Source: a methanogenic archaeon (GTDB taxonomy: Archaea; Thermoplasmatota; Thermoplasmata; Methanomassiliicoccales; Methanomethylophilaceae). From it: 11,936 nucleotides of DNA. Shown here piece after piece: positions 1 to 7,669 of the stretch; position 1 is the first letter of the stretch; each line of letters begins with the position of its first letter. A program made the translations under genes and the position numbers. The DNA lies in contig CADAGG010000028.1 of the NCBI GenBank assembly GCA_902787415.1, positions 1 through 11,936 of the forward strand. Direction: 5' to 3'. The notes under the pieces were generated by a model. That model made no database searches, was not told the DNA's origin, and saw only the letters and a program-made list of their open reading frames with translations.

Positions 1-1148
1 TAGGAGAACACGTTGTGCCTCTCGTAGTTGATGAAAGCCCCTATGTCATGCAGGCGGGCGGCGTAGAGCAGCAGCTCCCTGAGATGCTCGGACTTCTGCA
101 TGATGCCCGCGGAGGAGAACTCGCGGCAGATCATGTCGGCGTACCTGACGACGGCCTCCTCGTGGCGGGTATCGCAGCCGCAGCGGACGGCGAGGGCCTT
201 GACGGATGACGACCTGACGGAGAAATCGGAATGTCCCTTCTTCAGGAGGTAGTCGGTCTTCATCCCCTCCCTGAGCCCGTTGCGGCTGACCTCGATCCTC
301 TCGATGTCCAAGAGGTCCATGAGGGCTTCCACGACGGAGCCTCCGCCGACCGCGATATCGGCCCTGCTGGGACTTATCTTCGGGAGCCTGGTCCTCTCGG
401 CCGCGGTCATGGAGCACATCTGCCTCATGAGGGCCTTGAGCTCGGTGCGTGTGATGACGTCGCTGTCCCCGTCGCCCCTCTTGGCGGCGCATGCCTCCGC
501 CAGGGCCTCCATGGTGCCGGAGGACCCGATGACGCGGTCGAAGCCGCGGTCGCGGACGGCCGCCACGGTGTGGTAGCACTGGGCGGCCACCATCTTCTTG
601 AGGGTCTCGTACTGCTTGGGGGACACCTTCCCGCTCTGGTCGATGCCGGTGCCGAAGGACATGCGGATGGCGCCGAGGTTCAGGCTGTCGAGGTAGAGGT
701 CGTCCTTCCCTTCGGCGAGGGCGATCTCCGTGCTGCCCCCTCCGACATCGATGCAAAGCGTGCGTCTGGCACAATCGGGACCGGCCACTCCGAGGCGCAC
801 CAGTCTGGCCTCCTCGCGGCCGGGGATGATCTGTAAGCGGATGCCGCACTCGGCCGCCGCATCCACCAGCTCCTGGCGGTTGGGGGCCTCCCTGGCGGCG
901 CAGGTCGCCATGGCCACGATGTCGGTGCAGCCGTTGCTGCGGGCGATATCCGCGAACTTCGCCAGGACCAGCTTGGCCTTGCGGATGGTGGGCGCATCTA
1001 GCCTGCCGGTCTCGTACAGGCTCTTGCCCATGCGGACGGTCTCCTTGTCGTGGAAGACGGGGGTCCCCAGGGAACCCTCGTAGAAACGGACCACCAGCAT
1101 GTGGATGGAGTTGGTCCCCACGTCGATGAACGCGACGGTCTCAGGCAT
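1..1148 (-). CDS. ppx: Exopolyphosphatase / Ppx-GppA family phosphatase with HD domain (3' end cut by window edge)
   Basis: Ppx/GppA enzymes release phosphate from the ends of polyphosphate (Ppx) or hydrolyse pppGpp (GppA); they act in the cytoplasm. About 382 residues are visible. The actin-like ATPase fold is clear: phosphate-1 loop DVGTNSIHMLV at residues 9-19, the GREEARL segment at about 110-116 that holds the catalytic glutamate of the family, phosphate-2 loop DVGGGSTE at 134-141, and GSSGTMEAL further on. An HD-type C-terminal domain follows, with LHDIGAFINYERHN (H367, D368), as in long Ppx proteins. The frame is still open at position 1, so the C terminus is missing. The ATG at 1148-1146 lies inside the end of ppk; the genes overlap by 8 nt, which implies translational coupling. 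Pairing with ppk favours an exopolyphosphatase role, although GppA activity cannot be excluded from sequence. Confidence 0.93.
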   Translation of the reverse strand, partial: MPETVAFIDVGTNSIHMLVVRFYEGSLGTPVFHDKETVRMGKSLYETGRLDAPTIRKAKLVLAKFADIARSNGCTDIVAMATCAAREAPNRQELVDAAAECGIRLQIIPGREEARLVRLGVAGPDCARRTLCIDVGGGSTEIALAEGKDDLYLDSLNLGAIRMSFGTGIDQSGKVSPKQYETLKKMVAAQCYHTVAAVRDRGFDRVIGSSGTMEALAEACAAKRGDGDSDVITRTELKALMRQMCSMTAAERTRLPKISPSRADIAVGGGSVVEALMDLLDIERIEVSRNGLREGMKTDYLLKKGHSDFSVRSSSVKALAVRCGCDTRHEEAVVRYADMICREFSSAGIMQKSEHLRELLLYAARLHDIGAFINYERHNVFS

Positions 1149-3216
1149 GCCAGGCACCGATATGGTCGATGAACCACTGCTGGGAGCGGAGCTTCTTCTC
1201 GCCGGACTTCTTCTTCCTCATGACGTAGGTGCCGTCGCTCTTGAGGACGCGTGCCTTGACGTTGTCCTGCAGGCAGACGTTGAGGATGTTGTCCCTGATG
1301 GACGCCATCATGTCCGGGTCGCGGATGGGGAAGAGCACCTCCACGCGGGCGATGAGGTTCCTGGGCATGAGGTCGGAGGAACCCAGGTACATCCTGGGGT
1401 CGCCGTCGTTGGCAAAATAGTAGATCCTGGCGTGCTCCAGGAAGCGGTCCACGATGCTGGTCACCGTGATGTTGTCGGAGATGCCCTTGACGCCGGGGCG
1501 CAGGCAGCACAGTCCCCTGATGTTGAGGTCGATCTTCACGCCCGCCATGGACGCCTTGTAGAGCTCGGCGATGATGTCGGCGTCGATCAGACCGTTGGCC
1601 TTCATGGCGATGTAGGCCTTCCTGCCGTCCTTCTTGTGCTCGGCCTCCCTCCTGATCATCTCGATGAGGGTGCTCTTGAGGGTGAGGGGCGCGACCAGCA
1701 GGCGGCTGTAGCTGCGGGGGCCGAAGTACCCGGTCAGGGCGTTGAACAGCTCCCCCACATCCTCTCCGATCTCGGGGTCGGAGGTCATGAAGGAGATGTC
1801 GGAGTACTGCTTGGCGGTGTTCTCGTTGTAGTTGCCGGAGCTCATGTGGGTGTACCTGACGAGGTGGTCCTTCTCCAGCCTGACGACCTGCAGCAGCTTG
1901 GAGTGCACCTTGAGGTTCACGGGACCGTACACCACGTGGACGCCGATCTTCTCCAGCTCCCTGGCGACGGCGATGTTGTTGACCTCGTCGAACTTGGCCC
2001 TGAGCTCCATGAGGACGGAGACGGCCTTTCCGTTCTCCTTCGCCCTCATCAGCTGCCTGATGATCTCGGGGTTCTTGCCTATCCTATATAGGCAAATCTT
2101 GATGGACTGTACGTTGGGGTCCTCGGCGGATTCCCGGAGGAAGCGTACCACAACATCGAACGACTCGTAGGGGTGGAAGAAGATCCAGTCCTTCTTCCTG
2201 AGGGCGTCGAACATGCTGACGCTCTCCGCGATCTCCAGGGGGATCTCGGGGGTGAAGGGCTTGTTCTTGAGCTCGGGACGGTTGAGGCCTGCTATCTCCC
2301 AGAGGTCGGTGAGCATCATCCCCTTGTCGGAAGCCCTGGTGACCTGGTTGTCCCTGAGCTTGAGGTTCCTGGCGAACACGTTGGCGAGGTCGGCGGGCAT
2401 GGTGTCCTCGACGACCATCCTCACGGGGAAACCGACGTCCCTGGAGTCCAGGGCGTCCTCGACCGCGGACATGAGGTCGACGGCCTCGTCGATGGTCACC
2501 TTCACGTCGGCGTTCCTGGTGATGCGGAACTTGTAGCATCCCAGGACCTCGAGTCCGGGGAAGAGGGATGCGATGTTCTCCTTGATGATGTTCTCGAGGA
2601 GGACGAACTGCAGGGTCTTGGCGGGGGAGGGCACCTTGACGAAACGGGGCAGGATGCCGACCGGGACCTTGACCCTCGCGTAGAGGACCTCTCCCTCGCG
2701 CCTGAGCTTGACGGCTACGTTGAGAGAATTGTTGGAGATGAACGGGAAGGGGTGCGAGATGTCCAGTGCCAGAGGGGTCAGGAGAGGCTGTATCCTCTCG
2801 AGGTAGTAGTCGTCGACCCACATCTTCTGCTTGGGGTCGAGGGCGGAGACGGAGAGGATGGAGATGCCCTCCTTGCCGAGCGCGGTCTCCAGTCCGGCCC
2901 AGCATTCCTCGTAGCCGTCGTTGAGCTCGCTGACCCTGTCGTTGATCATCGAGATCAGCTGGCTGCTGTCGGAGAAGGTGTCGGGGCCGAGGTTGACCAG
3001 GCGGTCCACGTCCGCACCCAGGAGCCCGGGCATGCGGATCATGAAGAACTCGTCCATGTTGCCGTAGCAGATGGCCATGAACTTGACCCTCTCCAGCACG
3101 GGGTTGGTGGGGTCCATGGCCTCCTCCAGGCAGCGCTTGTTGAACGCCAGCCAGGAGATCTCCCTGTTGATGTACAGGCTCCGGTCGTAGAGGTCGGCCT
3201 CTCCCTTCTTCGCCAC
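1141..3216 (-). CDS. ppk: Polyphosphate kinase 1 (PPK1)
   Basis: PPK1 reversibly polymerises the gamma-phosphate of ATP into inorganic polyphosphate through a phosphohistidine intermediate. The 691 residues match the usual size (E. coli about 688). The N-terminal domain holds YINREISWLAFNKRCLEEA at about 15-33. The phosphohistidine lies in KVHSKLL (H438) and the second active-site histidine in DRFLEHAR (H595). R378 (LYRIGKNPEI) and R567 (NIRGLC) correspond to the active-site arginines, all offset +3 from E. coli numbering. THMSSGNYNENTA and the late SSDLMPRNL/RRVEVLFP-like block are also present. The start is GTG; the next in-frame ATG, at residue 34, would remove the conserved N-terminal block. 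The gene begins 4 nt after the hisD stop, with no strong Shine-Dalgarno, so it is probably translated by reinitiation from hisD. The stop overlaps the ppx start. Confidence 0.97.
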   Translation of the reverse strand: MAKKGEADLYDRSLYINREISWLAFNKRCLEEAMDPTNPVLERVKFMAICYGNMDEFFMIRMPGLLGADVDRLVNLGPDTFSDSSQLISMINDRVSELNDGYEECWAGLETALGKEGISILSVSALDPKQKMWVDDYYLERIQPLLTPLALDISHPFPFISNNSLNVAVKLRREGEVLYARVKVPVGILPRFVKVPSPAKTLQFVLLENIIKENIASLFPGLEVLGCYKFRITRNADVKVTIDEAVDLMSAVEDALDSRDVGFPVRMVVEDTMPADLANVFARNLKLRDNQVTRASDKGMMLTDLWEIAGLNRPELKNKPFTPEIPLEIAESVSMFDALRKKDWIFFHPYESFDVVVRFLRESAEDPNVQSIKICLYRIGKNPEIIRQLMRAKENGKAVSVLMELRAKFDEVNNIAVARELEKIGVHVVYGPVNLKVHSKLLQVVRLEKDHLVRYTHMSSGNYNENTAKQYSDISFMTSDPEIGEDVGELFNALTGYFGPRSYSRLLVAPLTLKSTLIEMIRREAEHKKDGRKAYIAMKANGLIDADIIAELYKASMAGVKIDLNIRGLCCLRPGVKGISDNITVTSIVDRFLEHARIYYFANDGDPRMYLGSSDLMPRNLIARVEVLFPIRDPDMMASIRDNILNVCLQDNVKARVLKSDGTYVMRKKKSGEKKLRSQQWFIDHIGAWHA

Positions 3217-3220
3217 GTTA

Positions 3221-4546
3221 TCACTTCTTGCCGGACTTCCTCTTCTCCTTCTTCTCCCTGCCGAAGCGGATGTCGACGGACATGCCGTGGGCGTGGAGAC
3301 CCTCGACGCCGGCGAGGGTGGTGATGGTGGGGGCCAGGGACTCGAGTCCCTCCTTGGTCAGCATCTGCACGGTGGAGGTCTTGCGGAACATGTTGGCGGT
3401 GAGTCCGGAGTACACCTTGGCGTATCCGGAGGTGGGGAGCACGTGGTTGGTTCCCGAGGCGTAGTCGCCGGCCGCGATGGGGGTGTAGGGTCCGACGAAG
3501 ATGGAACCGGCGTTCCTGATCTTGGAGAGCGCGTCCTGGGGGTCCCTGACCTCGATGCAGAGGTGCTCGGGAGCGACTCCGTTCATGGTCTCGATGGCGA
3601 GGTCCATGTCCTTGCAGACGATGTATCCGGAGTTGGCGGTGGACTTGGCGATGATGTCCCTCCTGGGCTCGTCCTTGAGGATGTCCATCATGCACTTCCA
3701 TACCTTGTCGGGGAGCTCGGGGTCGTCGGTCACGAGGACGTAGGCGGAGGAGGGTCCGTGCTCTCCCTGGGCGATGAGGTCGGCCGCCACGAATTCGGGG
3801 ACGGCGGAGGAGTCAGCCAGGACGGCGGCCTCGCTGGGGCCTGCGGGGAAGTCGATGAGGACCTCCTTCTGGAGGAGGATCTTGGCCTCGGTGACGAACA
3901 TGTTGCCGGGTCCGACGATCATCTCGACCTTCTCGATGCTCTCGGTTCCGAGGGCCATGGCGGCGATCGCCTGGGAGCCTCCGACGGTGTAGATCTCGTC
4001 GCATCCCGCGATGTCGAGCGCGGCGAGGACGGCGGGCTGTACGGGTGCGGGGGTGCAGCAGATGACCTCGTCGACGCCGGCGGTCTTCGCGGCCACGACG
4101 GTCATGAGTGCCGAAGAGGGGTAGGCGGCGAGTCCGCCGGGGATGTAGCATCCGACCCTGGTCAGAGGGGTGCTCTTGATGCCGAGGGTGATTCCGGGCT
4201 CCACCTCGGTGGTCCACATGTCGGGAGGGAGCTGCATCCTGTGGAAGCGGGAGATGTTGTACGCGGCGTTCTCCAGCTCGTCGATGACCTCCTGGTCGAG
4301 CTTCTCGTAGGCGGCGTCGATCTCGTCGCGGGTGACCTGCAGGTGCTTGAGCTTCACCTTGTCGAACTTCTCGGTGAGCTCGATGAGCGCCTTGTCTCCC
4401 TGGGTCTTCACCTGCTCGATGATGCCCTCGACGATGTCCTTGACCTTGTCGGTCTCGTTCTTCCTGTTGCTGATCCAATACTCTTCGCTGATCTCCTTCC
4501 ATTTCTCGGGTTCAACGAATTTCTGCGGTTCTGCATTCTTGGCCAT
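3221..4546 (-). CDS. hisD: Histidinol dehydrogenase
   Basis: HisD carries out the last two steps of histidine biosynthesis, oxidising L-histidinol to L-histidine with two NAD+ in the cytosol; it is a zinc enzyme, usually a dimer. The 441 residues are near the family norm (about 430). All key residues are visible one position beyond E. coli numbering: zinc ligands Q260 and H263 (AQGEHGP), D361 (AAGDYASGTNHVLPT) and H420 (LHAHG), and the catalytic pair E327-H328 (GVAPEHL). VGPGNMFVTEAK (about 211-222) and FPAGPSEA are further family signatures. The C terminus ends in a lysine-rich tail (GREKKEKRKSGKK) past the usual end. The stop TGA is followed in frame by TAA. The gene leads a unit with ppk and ppx, an unexpected setting for a histidine gene; no other his gene lies in the window. 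GAGG sits a few bases before the ATG, but the TATA position would leave almost no leader. Confidence 0.97.
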   Translation of the reverse strand: MAKNAEPQKFVEPEKWKEISEEYWISNRKNETDKVKDIVEGIIEQVKTQGDKALIELTEKFDKVKLKHLQVTRDEIDAAYEKLDQEVIDELENAAYNISRFHRMQLPPDMWTTEVEPGITLGIKSTPLTRVGCYIPGGLAAYPSSALMTVVAAKTAGVDEVICCTPAPVQPAVLAALDIAGCDEIYTVGGSQAIAAMALGTESIEKVEMIVGPGNMFVTEAKILLQKEVLIDFPAGPSEAAVLADSSAVPEFVAADLIAQGEHGPSSAYVLVTDDPELPDKVWKCMMDILKDEPRRDIIAKSTANSGYIVCKDMDLAIETMNGVAPEHLCIEVRDPQDALSKIRNAGSIFVGPYTPIAAGDYASGTNHVLPTSGYAKVYSGLTANMFRKTSTVQMLTKEGLESLAPTITTLAGVEGLHAHGMSVDIRFGREKKEKRKSGKK

Positions 4547-4567
4547 GACCGCCTCTATACCCCCTAG

Positions 4568-4578
4568 GTTTTAATATG
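4568..4578 (-). promoter_or_regulatory. Core promoter (TATA-like box) of hisD-ppk-ppx
   Basis: The minus strand reads CATATTAAAAC here, an AT-rich island in GC-rich DNA resembling an archaeal TATA box. Its centre is about 27 nt before the hisD ATG, so transcription would begin at or within a few bases of the start codon (leaderless or nearly so). This rests on sequence and spacing only. Confidence 0.55.
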
Positions 4579-4582
4579 TTCG

Positions 4583-4616
4583 CCAGCGCGTGCATCCGCG
4601 CGGATAGGTCTTTTTT
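4583..4616 (+). terminator. Hairpin followed by a T-run (terminator-like)
   Basis: GCGCG (4586-4590) and CGCGC (4597-4601) can pair around a 6-nt loop, extended by CC/GG across one bulged A. Eight bases downstream is a run of six T (4611-4616). It looks like a terminator for plus-strand transcripts, yet no plus-strand gene lies to its left. It may block antisense transcripts, end an unrecognised short RNA, or be coincidental and overlap an operator. Confidence 0.25.
4594..4605. promoter_or_regulatory. Perfect 12-bp palindrome, possible operator
   Basis: ATCCGCGCGGAT is a perfect inverted repeat about 48 bp upstream of the hisD start, just upstream of its TATA-like box. Dimeric archaeal regulators often bind such dyads. 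No regulator is assigned; function is inferred from symmetry and position only. Confidence 0.3.
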
Positions 4617-4688
4617 GTATGGGGATGCTCCGGGAATGAGGTAAAATCGAATGTGCCAGATATCCGAAAATCCCTGTCACGGGTGTCC

Positions 4689-4698
4689 TCCGGCCGGA
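4689..4698. promoter_or_regulatory. 10-bp palindrome upstream of the trkA TATA box
   Basis: TCCGGCCGGA is a perfect palindrome ending about 20 bp before the trkA TATA-like box, where an archaeal activator or repressor could sit. GC-rich palindromes of this length arise readily by chance in this background, so confidence is low. Confidence 0.2.
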
Positions 4699-4718
4699 CC
4701 GGGGCGTCACTCACAACC

Positions 4719-4729
4719 CTTATAATAAG
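4719..4729 (+). promoter_or_regulatory. Core promoter (TATA-like box) of trkA-trkH-MFS
   Basis: CTTATAATAAG is a strong TATA-like box centred about 26 nt before the trkA ATG. No Shine-Dalgarno motif appears between it and the ATG (the interval ends in TCGCGCGCAATG). Together these indicate a leaderless mRNA. Confidence 0.65.
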
Positions 4730-4749
4730 AAAAGTCCCTGTCGCGCGCA

Positions 4750-6093
4750 ATGAAGATTGTCATCGTCGGTGGAGGCAACGTCGGACAGGCCACGGCCAAG
4801 GCCGCCCTATCCGGTAACGACCTGCACGTGATCGAGAAGGATGCCACCGTGGCGGAGAACATCAGGAACGTCCTGCCCGTGTCCATCCTCAACGGAGACG
4901 CCAGCAACCCCAACACCCTCCGCAACGCCATCGAGCGTATCTCCCCCGACATGCTCATTTCCGCCGTCAGGGAGGACGGTATCAACATCTTCGTCTGCTC
5001 CAACGCCAAGCGCTTTAACAAGAAGGTGCGCACCATCGCGTGCATCAGGAACCCCGAGTTCCTGGACAAGGAAGGCTACGAGGGAGTGGACGTCTTCGTC
5101 GCCCCCGACGACCTCTCGTCCGACAAGATGATCAAGGTCGCCCTGCTGGAGAACGCGGTCAACTACGAGAAGCTGTACTTCAAGGACTACTCGCTCACCA
5201 CCTTCAAGATCGAGAGGGGCCACCAGATCGTCGGCAAGACCGTCATGAACATCGCCCTCCCTGAGGACTGCACCATCGTCTGCATCTACCGCGGGGACAA
5301 AGCGATCACAGAGATATCCACCACCGAGGTCCACCCCGACGACAGGATCGTCATCCTCGGAACCTGGAAGGCCACCCAGGAGTTCAACGAGCTCATCGGC
5401 ATCAAGAAGGAGGCCAAGGAGTTCGTCATCCTCGGAGCGGGACACCAGGGACTTTCCATCGCCAGGGCCATCACCGAGTCCGGCAAGAAGAACTTCGTCA
5501 AGATCCTGGACAACGACATCAACAAGTGCCGCGAGGCGTCCAAGCAGCTGAAGAAGGCCATCGTCGTCAACGGAAACATCGTCGATCCCCAGTTCCTGCT
5601 CTCGGAGAGCATCGACAGGGCCGACGCCCTCATCTCCGTCACCGACGTCGACGAGAGGAACCTTCTCGCCTGCATGACCGCCATGAGGTTCGGCATCAGG
5701 AAGATCATCTCCCGTTACTCCATCGAGGAGTACGAGGGCATCTTCAAGTACGCCGGTATCGAGTCCGTCGTGGGTTACCACAAGATCATCGCCAACGAGA
5801 TCACCAGGTCGCTGAGGAACAAGGCCAACTGCGCCGTCCATGTGATGGAGAACCGCGGTGACTTCTTCCTCGGGTTCAAGCTCGACAGGGGATCCCCCAT
5901 GGCCGGGGAGTACTACGGAGACCTCGTCATCCCCGAGGGGGTCAATGTCTGCGCCATGATCCGCAAGGGCGTCATGACCTTCCCCGACATGCTCACCAGG
6001 TTCGAGATCGGGGACTGGGTCCTCCTCTACACCCACGAGGTCGAGCCCCTTCAGCTTACCGGCCTGCTCGGTAACAACGCACCGGAGTTCTGA
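4750..6093 (+). CDS. trkA: Trk potassium uptake regulatory subunit TrkA (tandem RCK domains)
   Basis: TrkA is the cytoplasmic nucleotide-binding ring that gates the TrkH K+ channel/transporter in response to NAD(H) and ATP/ADP. The 447 residues (E. coli about 458) hold two RCK-N/RCK-C pairs. The first Rossmann loop is VGGGNVG at 6-12, with the acidic residue E29 ending strand 2 (LHVIEKD). The second is ILGAGHQG at 227-234, followed by D254 (KILDND). Each is trailed by an RCK-C domain; KIERGHQIVGKT at about 153-164 marks the first. The full two-repeat form is the type that pairs with TrkH, unlike single-repeat KtrA. No alternative start is needed, since the ATG directly precedes the first beta strand (MKIVIVGGG). 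trkH follows after 5 nt. Confidence 0.96.
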   Translation: MKIVIVGGGNVGQATAKAALSGNDLHVIEKDATVAENIRNVLPVSILNGDASNPNTLRNAIERISPDMLISAVREDGINIFVCSNAKRFNKKVRTIACIRNPEFLDKEGYEGVDVFVAPDDLSSDKMIKVALLENAVNYEKLYFKDYSLTTFKIERGHQIVGKTVMNIALPEDCTIVCIYRGDKAITEISTTEVHPDDRIVILGTWKATQEFNELIGIKKEAKEFVILGAGHQGLSIARAITESGKKNFVKILDNDINKCREASKQLKKAIVVNGNIVDPQFLLSESIDRADALISVTDVDERNLLACMTAMRFGIRKIISRYSIEEYEGIFKYAGIESVVGYHKIIANEITRSLRNKANCAVHVMENRGDFFLGFKLDRGSPMAGEYYGDLVIPEGVNVCAMIRKGVMTFPDMLTRFEIGDWVLLYTHEVEPLQLTGLLGNNAPEF

Positions 6094-6098
6094 AGAAG

Positions 6099-7658
6099 AT
6101 GCTGGAGAGTACGATCAGGAGAATAAAGGCCCTTCAGCGGTGGGACGGCACCACCATCCGCATCCTCGGTATGATCGAGCTGCTGCTGGCGGGCGCCCTG
6201 GGCGTCAACGCACTCTTCGCCCTCGCCATCGGCGAGGATGCCTCCTACTTCAGCTACATCTTCCCCGTCGTCGGAGGTCTGGGTCTTTTCCAGACGCTCT
6301 TCTTCTCCAGCAAGAACAAGCTCAGTCCCGCGGTCGGAATCCTGCTGATCGCGGTGATGTGGGTGATCTCCTTCGTCGTCGCCTCGCTGCCGTTCATCAT
6401 CTACGGCATGAACGTGACGGACTCGTTCTTCGAGGGCATCAGCGGATACACCACCACCGGTGCCACCATCGTCGACGACCTCGGCGCCATGCCCGACAGC
6501 CTGCTCCTATGGAGAGGTATCATCCAGTGGACCGGGGGTATCACCGTCCTTATCAGCTTCGCGTTCCTGCTGCCCGCCATCGGCATGGGTGCCGCCGGAC
6601 TGAGCTCCAACGAATTCACCGGGTCCGACGACTCTGGATACACGCAGAAGATCACCTCCGCCTCCCTCAACTTCCTGAAGGTCTATGCCCTGCTAACCGT
6701 GGGCGAGGTCATCGCCCTCGTGGCCTGCAGCGTCACCGCCTTCGACTCCCTCTGCATCGCACTGTCCAACGTCCCCACCGGAGGGCTGCTCCCCCGCAAC
6801 GAGAGCATGGCATGCTACTCCATCTACGCCCAGGCCGTCACCCTGGTGTTCATGATCCTCGGGGCCACCAACTTCTACCTCGTGTTCCGTGCGATGTTCA
6901 AGCGCGACGCCCAGGTACTCAGGAACGGGGAGGAGAAGGCCATGCTCGGATGGTTCGCCCTGGTCTCGATCATCGTCCTGGCGGCCTACATCGCGCCCCA
7001 TCTCGACGGCCTCACCGCCGGCGAGCTCGGAGACTCCGCATGGAAGTCCGTCTACAGCGTCATCTCCTCCGGTACCGGTACCGGATTCGCCATCTTCAGC
7101 TACTCCCAGCTCTACGGAGCGGGGAACCTGGCCTTCATCTTCTTCATGCTCATGATGGTGGAGTTCATGGGAGGTGCCTCCGGTTCTACCGCGGGAGGTA
7201 TCAAGATCTACCGTATGATGGCCCTGAAGTCATACATCACCAACAGCCTCAGGAGGGTCCTCCACCCCAACGCCGTCGTCTCCATCAGGTCCAACGGCAG
7301 GAACATGGAGGACGAGGCCCTCAACAACGCGCTGTCCACCATCTTCCTGTTCATCATCGGAACCCTGGTGGGAGTGGCCATCATCATGGTCTGCGAACCC
7401 GACCTGAACCTCCAGGAGCAGTTCGGTGTGACTCTTGCGGCAATCACCAACGCGGGAATCGGTCCCCTCGACTCCTACGGTTCGCTCTCCATCATCAGCA
7501 AGGTCGCGATGTGCTTCATGATGTGGCTCGGTCGTATGGAGATGGTGCTCATCATCGTCCTGTTCACCAGGGAGTTCTGGTCCGACCTCCGCCTGGAGGC
7601 GGGCAGCGCGAAGGGACGCAGCCTCCATTACAACGCCAACAGGCACAGGAAGCACTGA
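6099..7658 (+). CDS. trkH: Trk potassium uptake membrane subunit TrkH
   Basis: TrkH is the polytopic pore-forming subunit of the Trk K+ uptake system in the cytoplasmic membrane. The 519 residues contain about ten hydrophobic helices. The four pore-loop filter regions are recognisable: SGYTTTGAT (about 115-123), ALSNVPTGGLLP (221-232), SSGTGTGF (323-330) and TNAGIGPL (450-457). All four carry glycines at the filter, as expected for a K+-selective member. The conserved GGASGSTAGGIK block (358-369), followed by R372, corresponds to the helix break and gating loop beneath the filter. The gene starts 5 nt after trkA with GGAG about 12 nt upstream, so the two are surely cotranscribed and form a complete system. 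The C terminus is basic (NANRHRKH) and presumably cytosolic. Confidence 0.96.
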   Translation: MLESTIRRIKALQRWDGTTIRILGMIELLLAGALGVNALFALAIGEDASYFSYIFPVVGGLGLFQTLFFSSKNKLSPAVGILLIAVMWVISFVVASLPFIIYGMNVTDSFFEGISGYTTTGATIVDDLGAMPDSLLLWRGIIQWTGGITVLISFAFLLPAIGMGAAGLSSNEFTGSDDSGYTQKITSASLNFLKVYALLTVGEVIALVACSVTAFDSLCIALSNVPTGGLLPRNESMACYSIYAQAVTLVFMILGATNFYLVFRAMFKRDAQVLRNGEEKAMLGWFALVSIIVLAAYIAPHLDGLTAGELGDSAWKSVYSVISSGTGTGFAIFSYSQLYGAGNLAFIFFMLMMVEFMGGASGSTAGGIKIYRMMALKSYITNSLRRVLHPNAVVSIRSNGRNMEDEALNNALSTIFLFIIGTLVGVAIIMVCEPDLNLQEQFGVTLAAITNAGIGPLDSYGSLSIISKVAMCFMMWLGRMEMVLIIVLFTREFWSDLRLEAGSAKGRSLHYNANRHRKH

Positions 7659-7669
7659 AGGGCAGTAAC

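Noticed and set aside
1099..3324. Two long plus-strand open frames opposite ppk
   Set aside because: Same reason: Val/Asp/Gly/Leu-rich composition, no domain, and full overlap with a clearly real polyphosphate kinase.
3287..4567. Long open frame antisense to hisD (over 400 codons)
   Set aside because: Its product is a low-complexity Gly/Asp/Val/His-rich sequence without motifs. It is the mirror of codon bias in a GC-rich gene whose catalytic residues are all present on the other strand.
4807..6036. Long minus-strand open frame opposite trkA
   Set aside because: Acidic, Gly/Val-rich shadow of a gene with two intact Rossmann motifs.
6140..7669. Upstream extension of the MFS gene through trkH, giving a 905-residue protein
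   Set aside because: The extension is Arg/His/Pro-rich frame-shadow sequence across a complete TrkH; the MFS fold and a Shine-Dalgarno-like GAAGGG mark the start at 7670.
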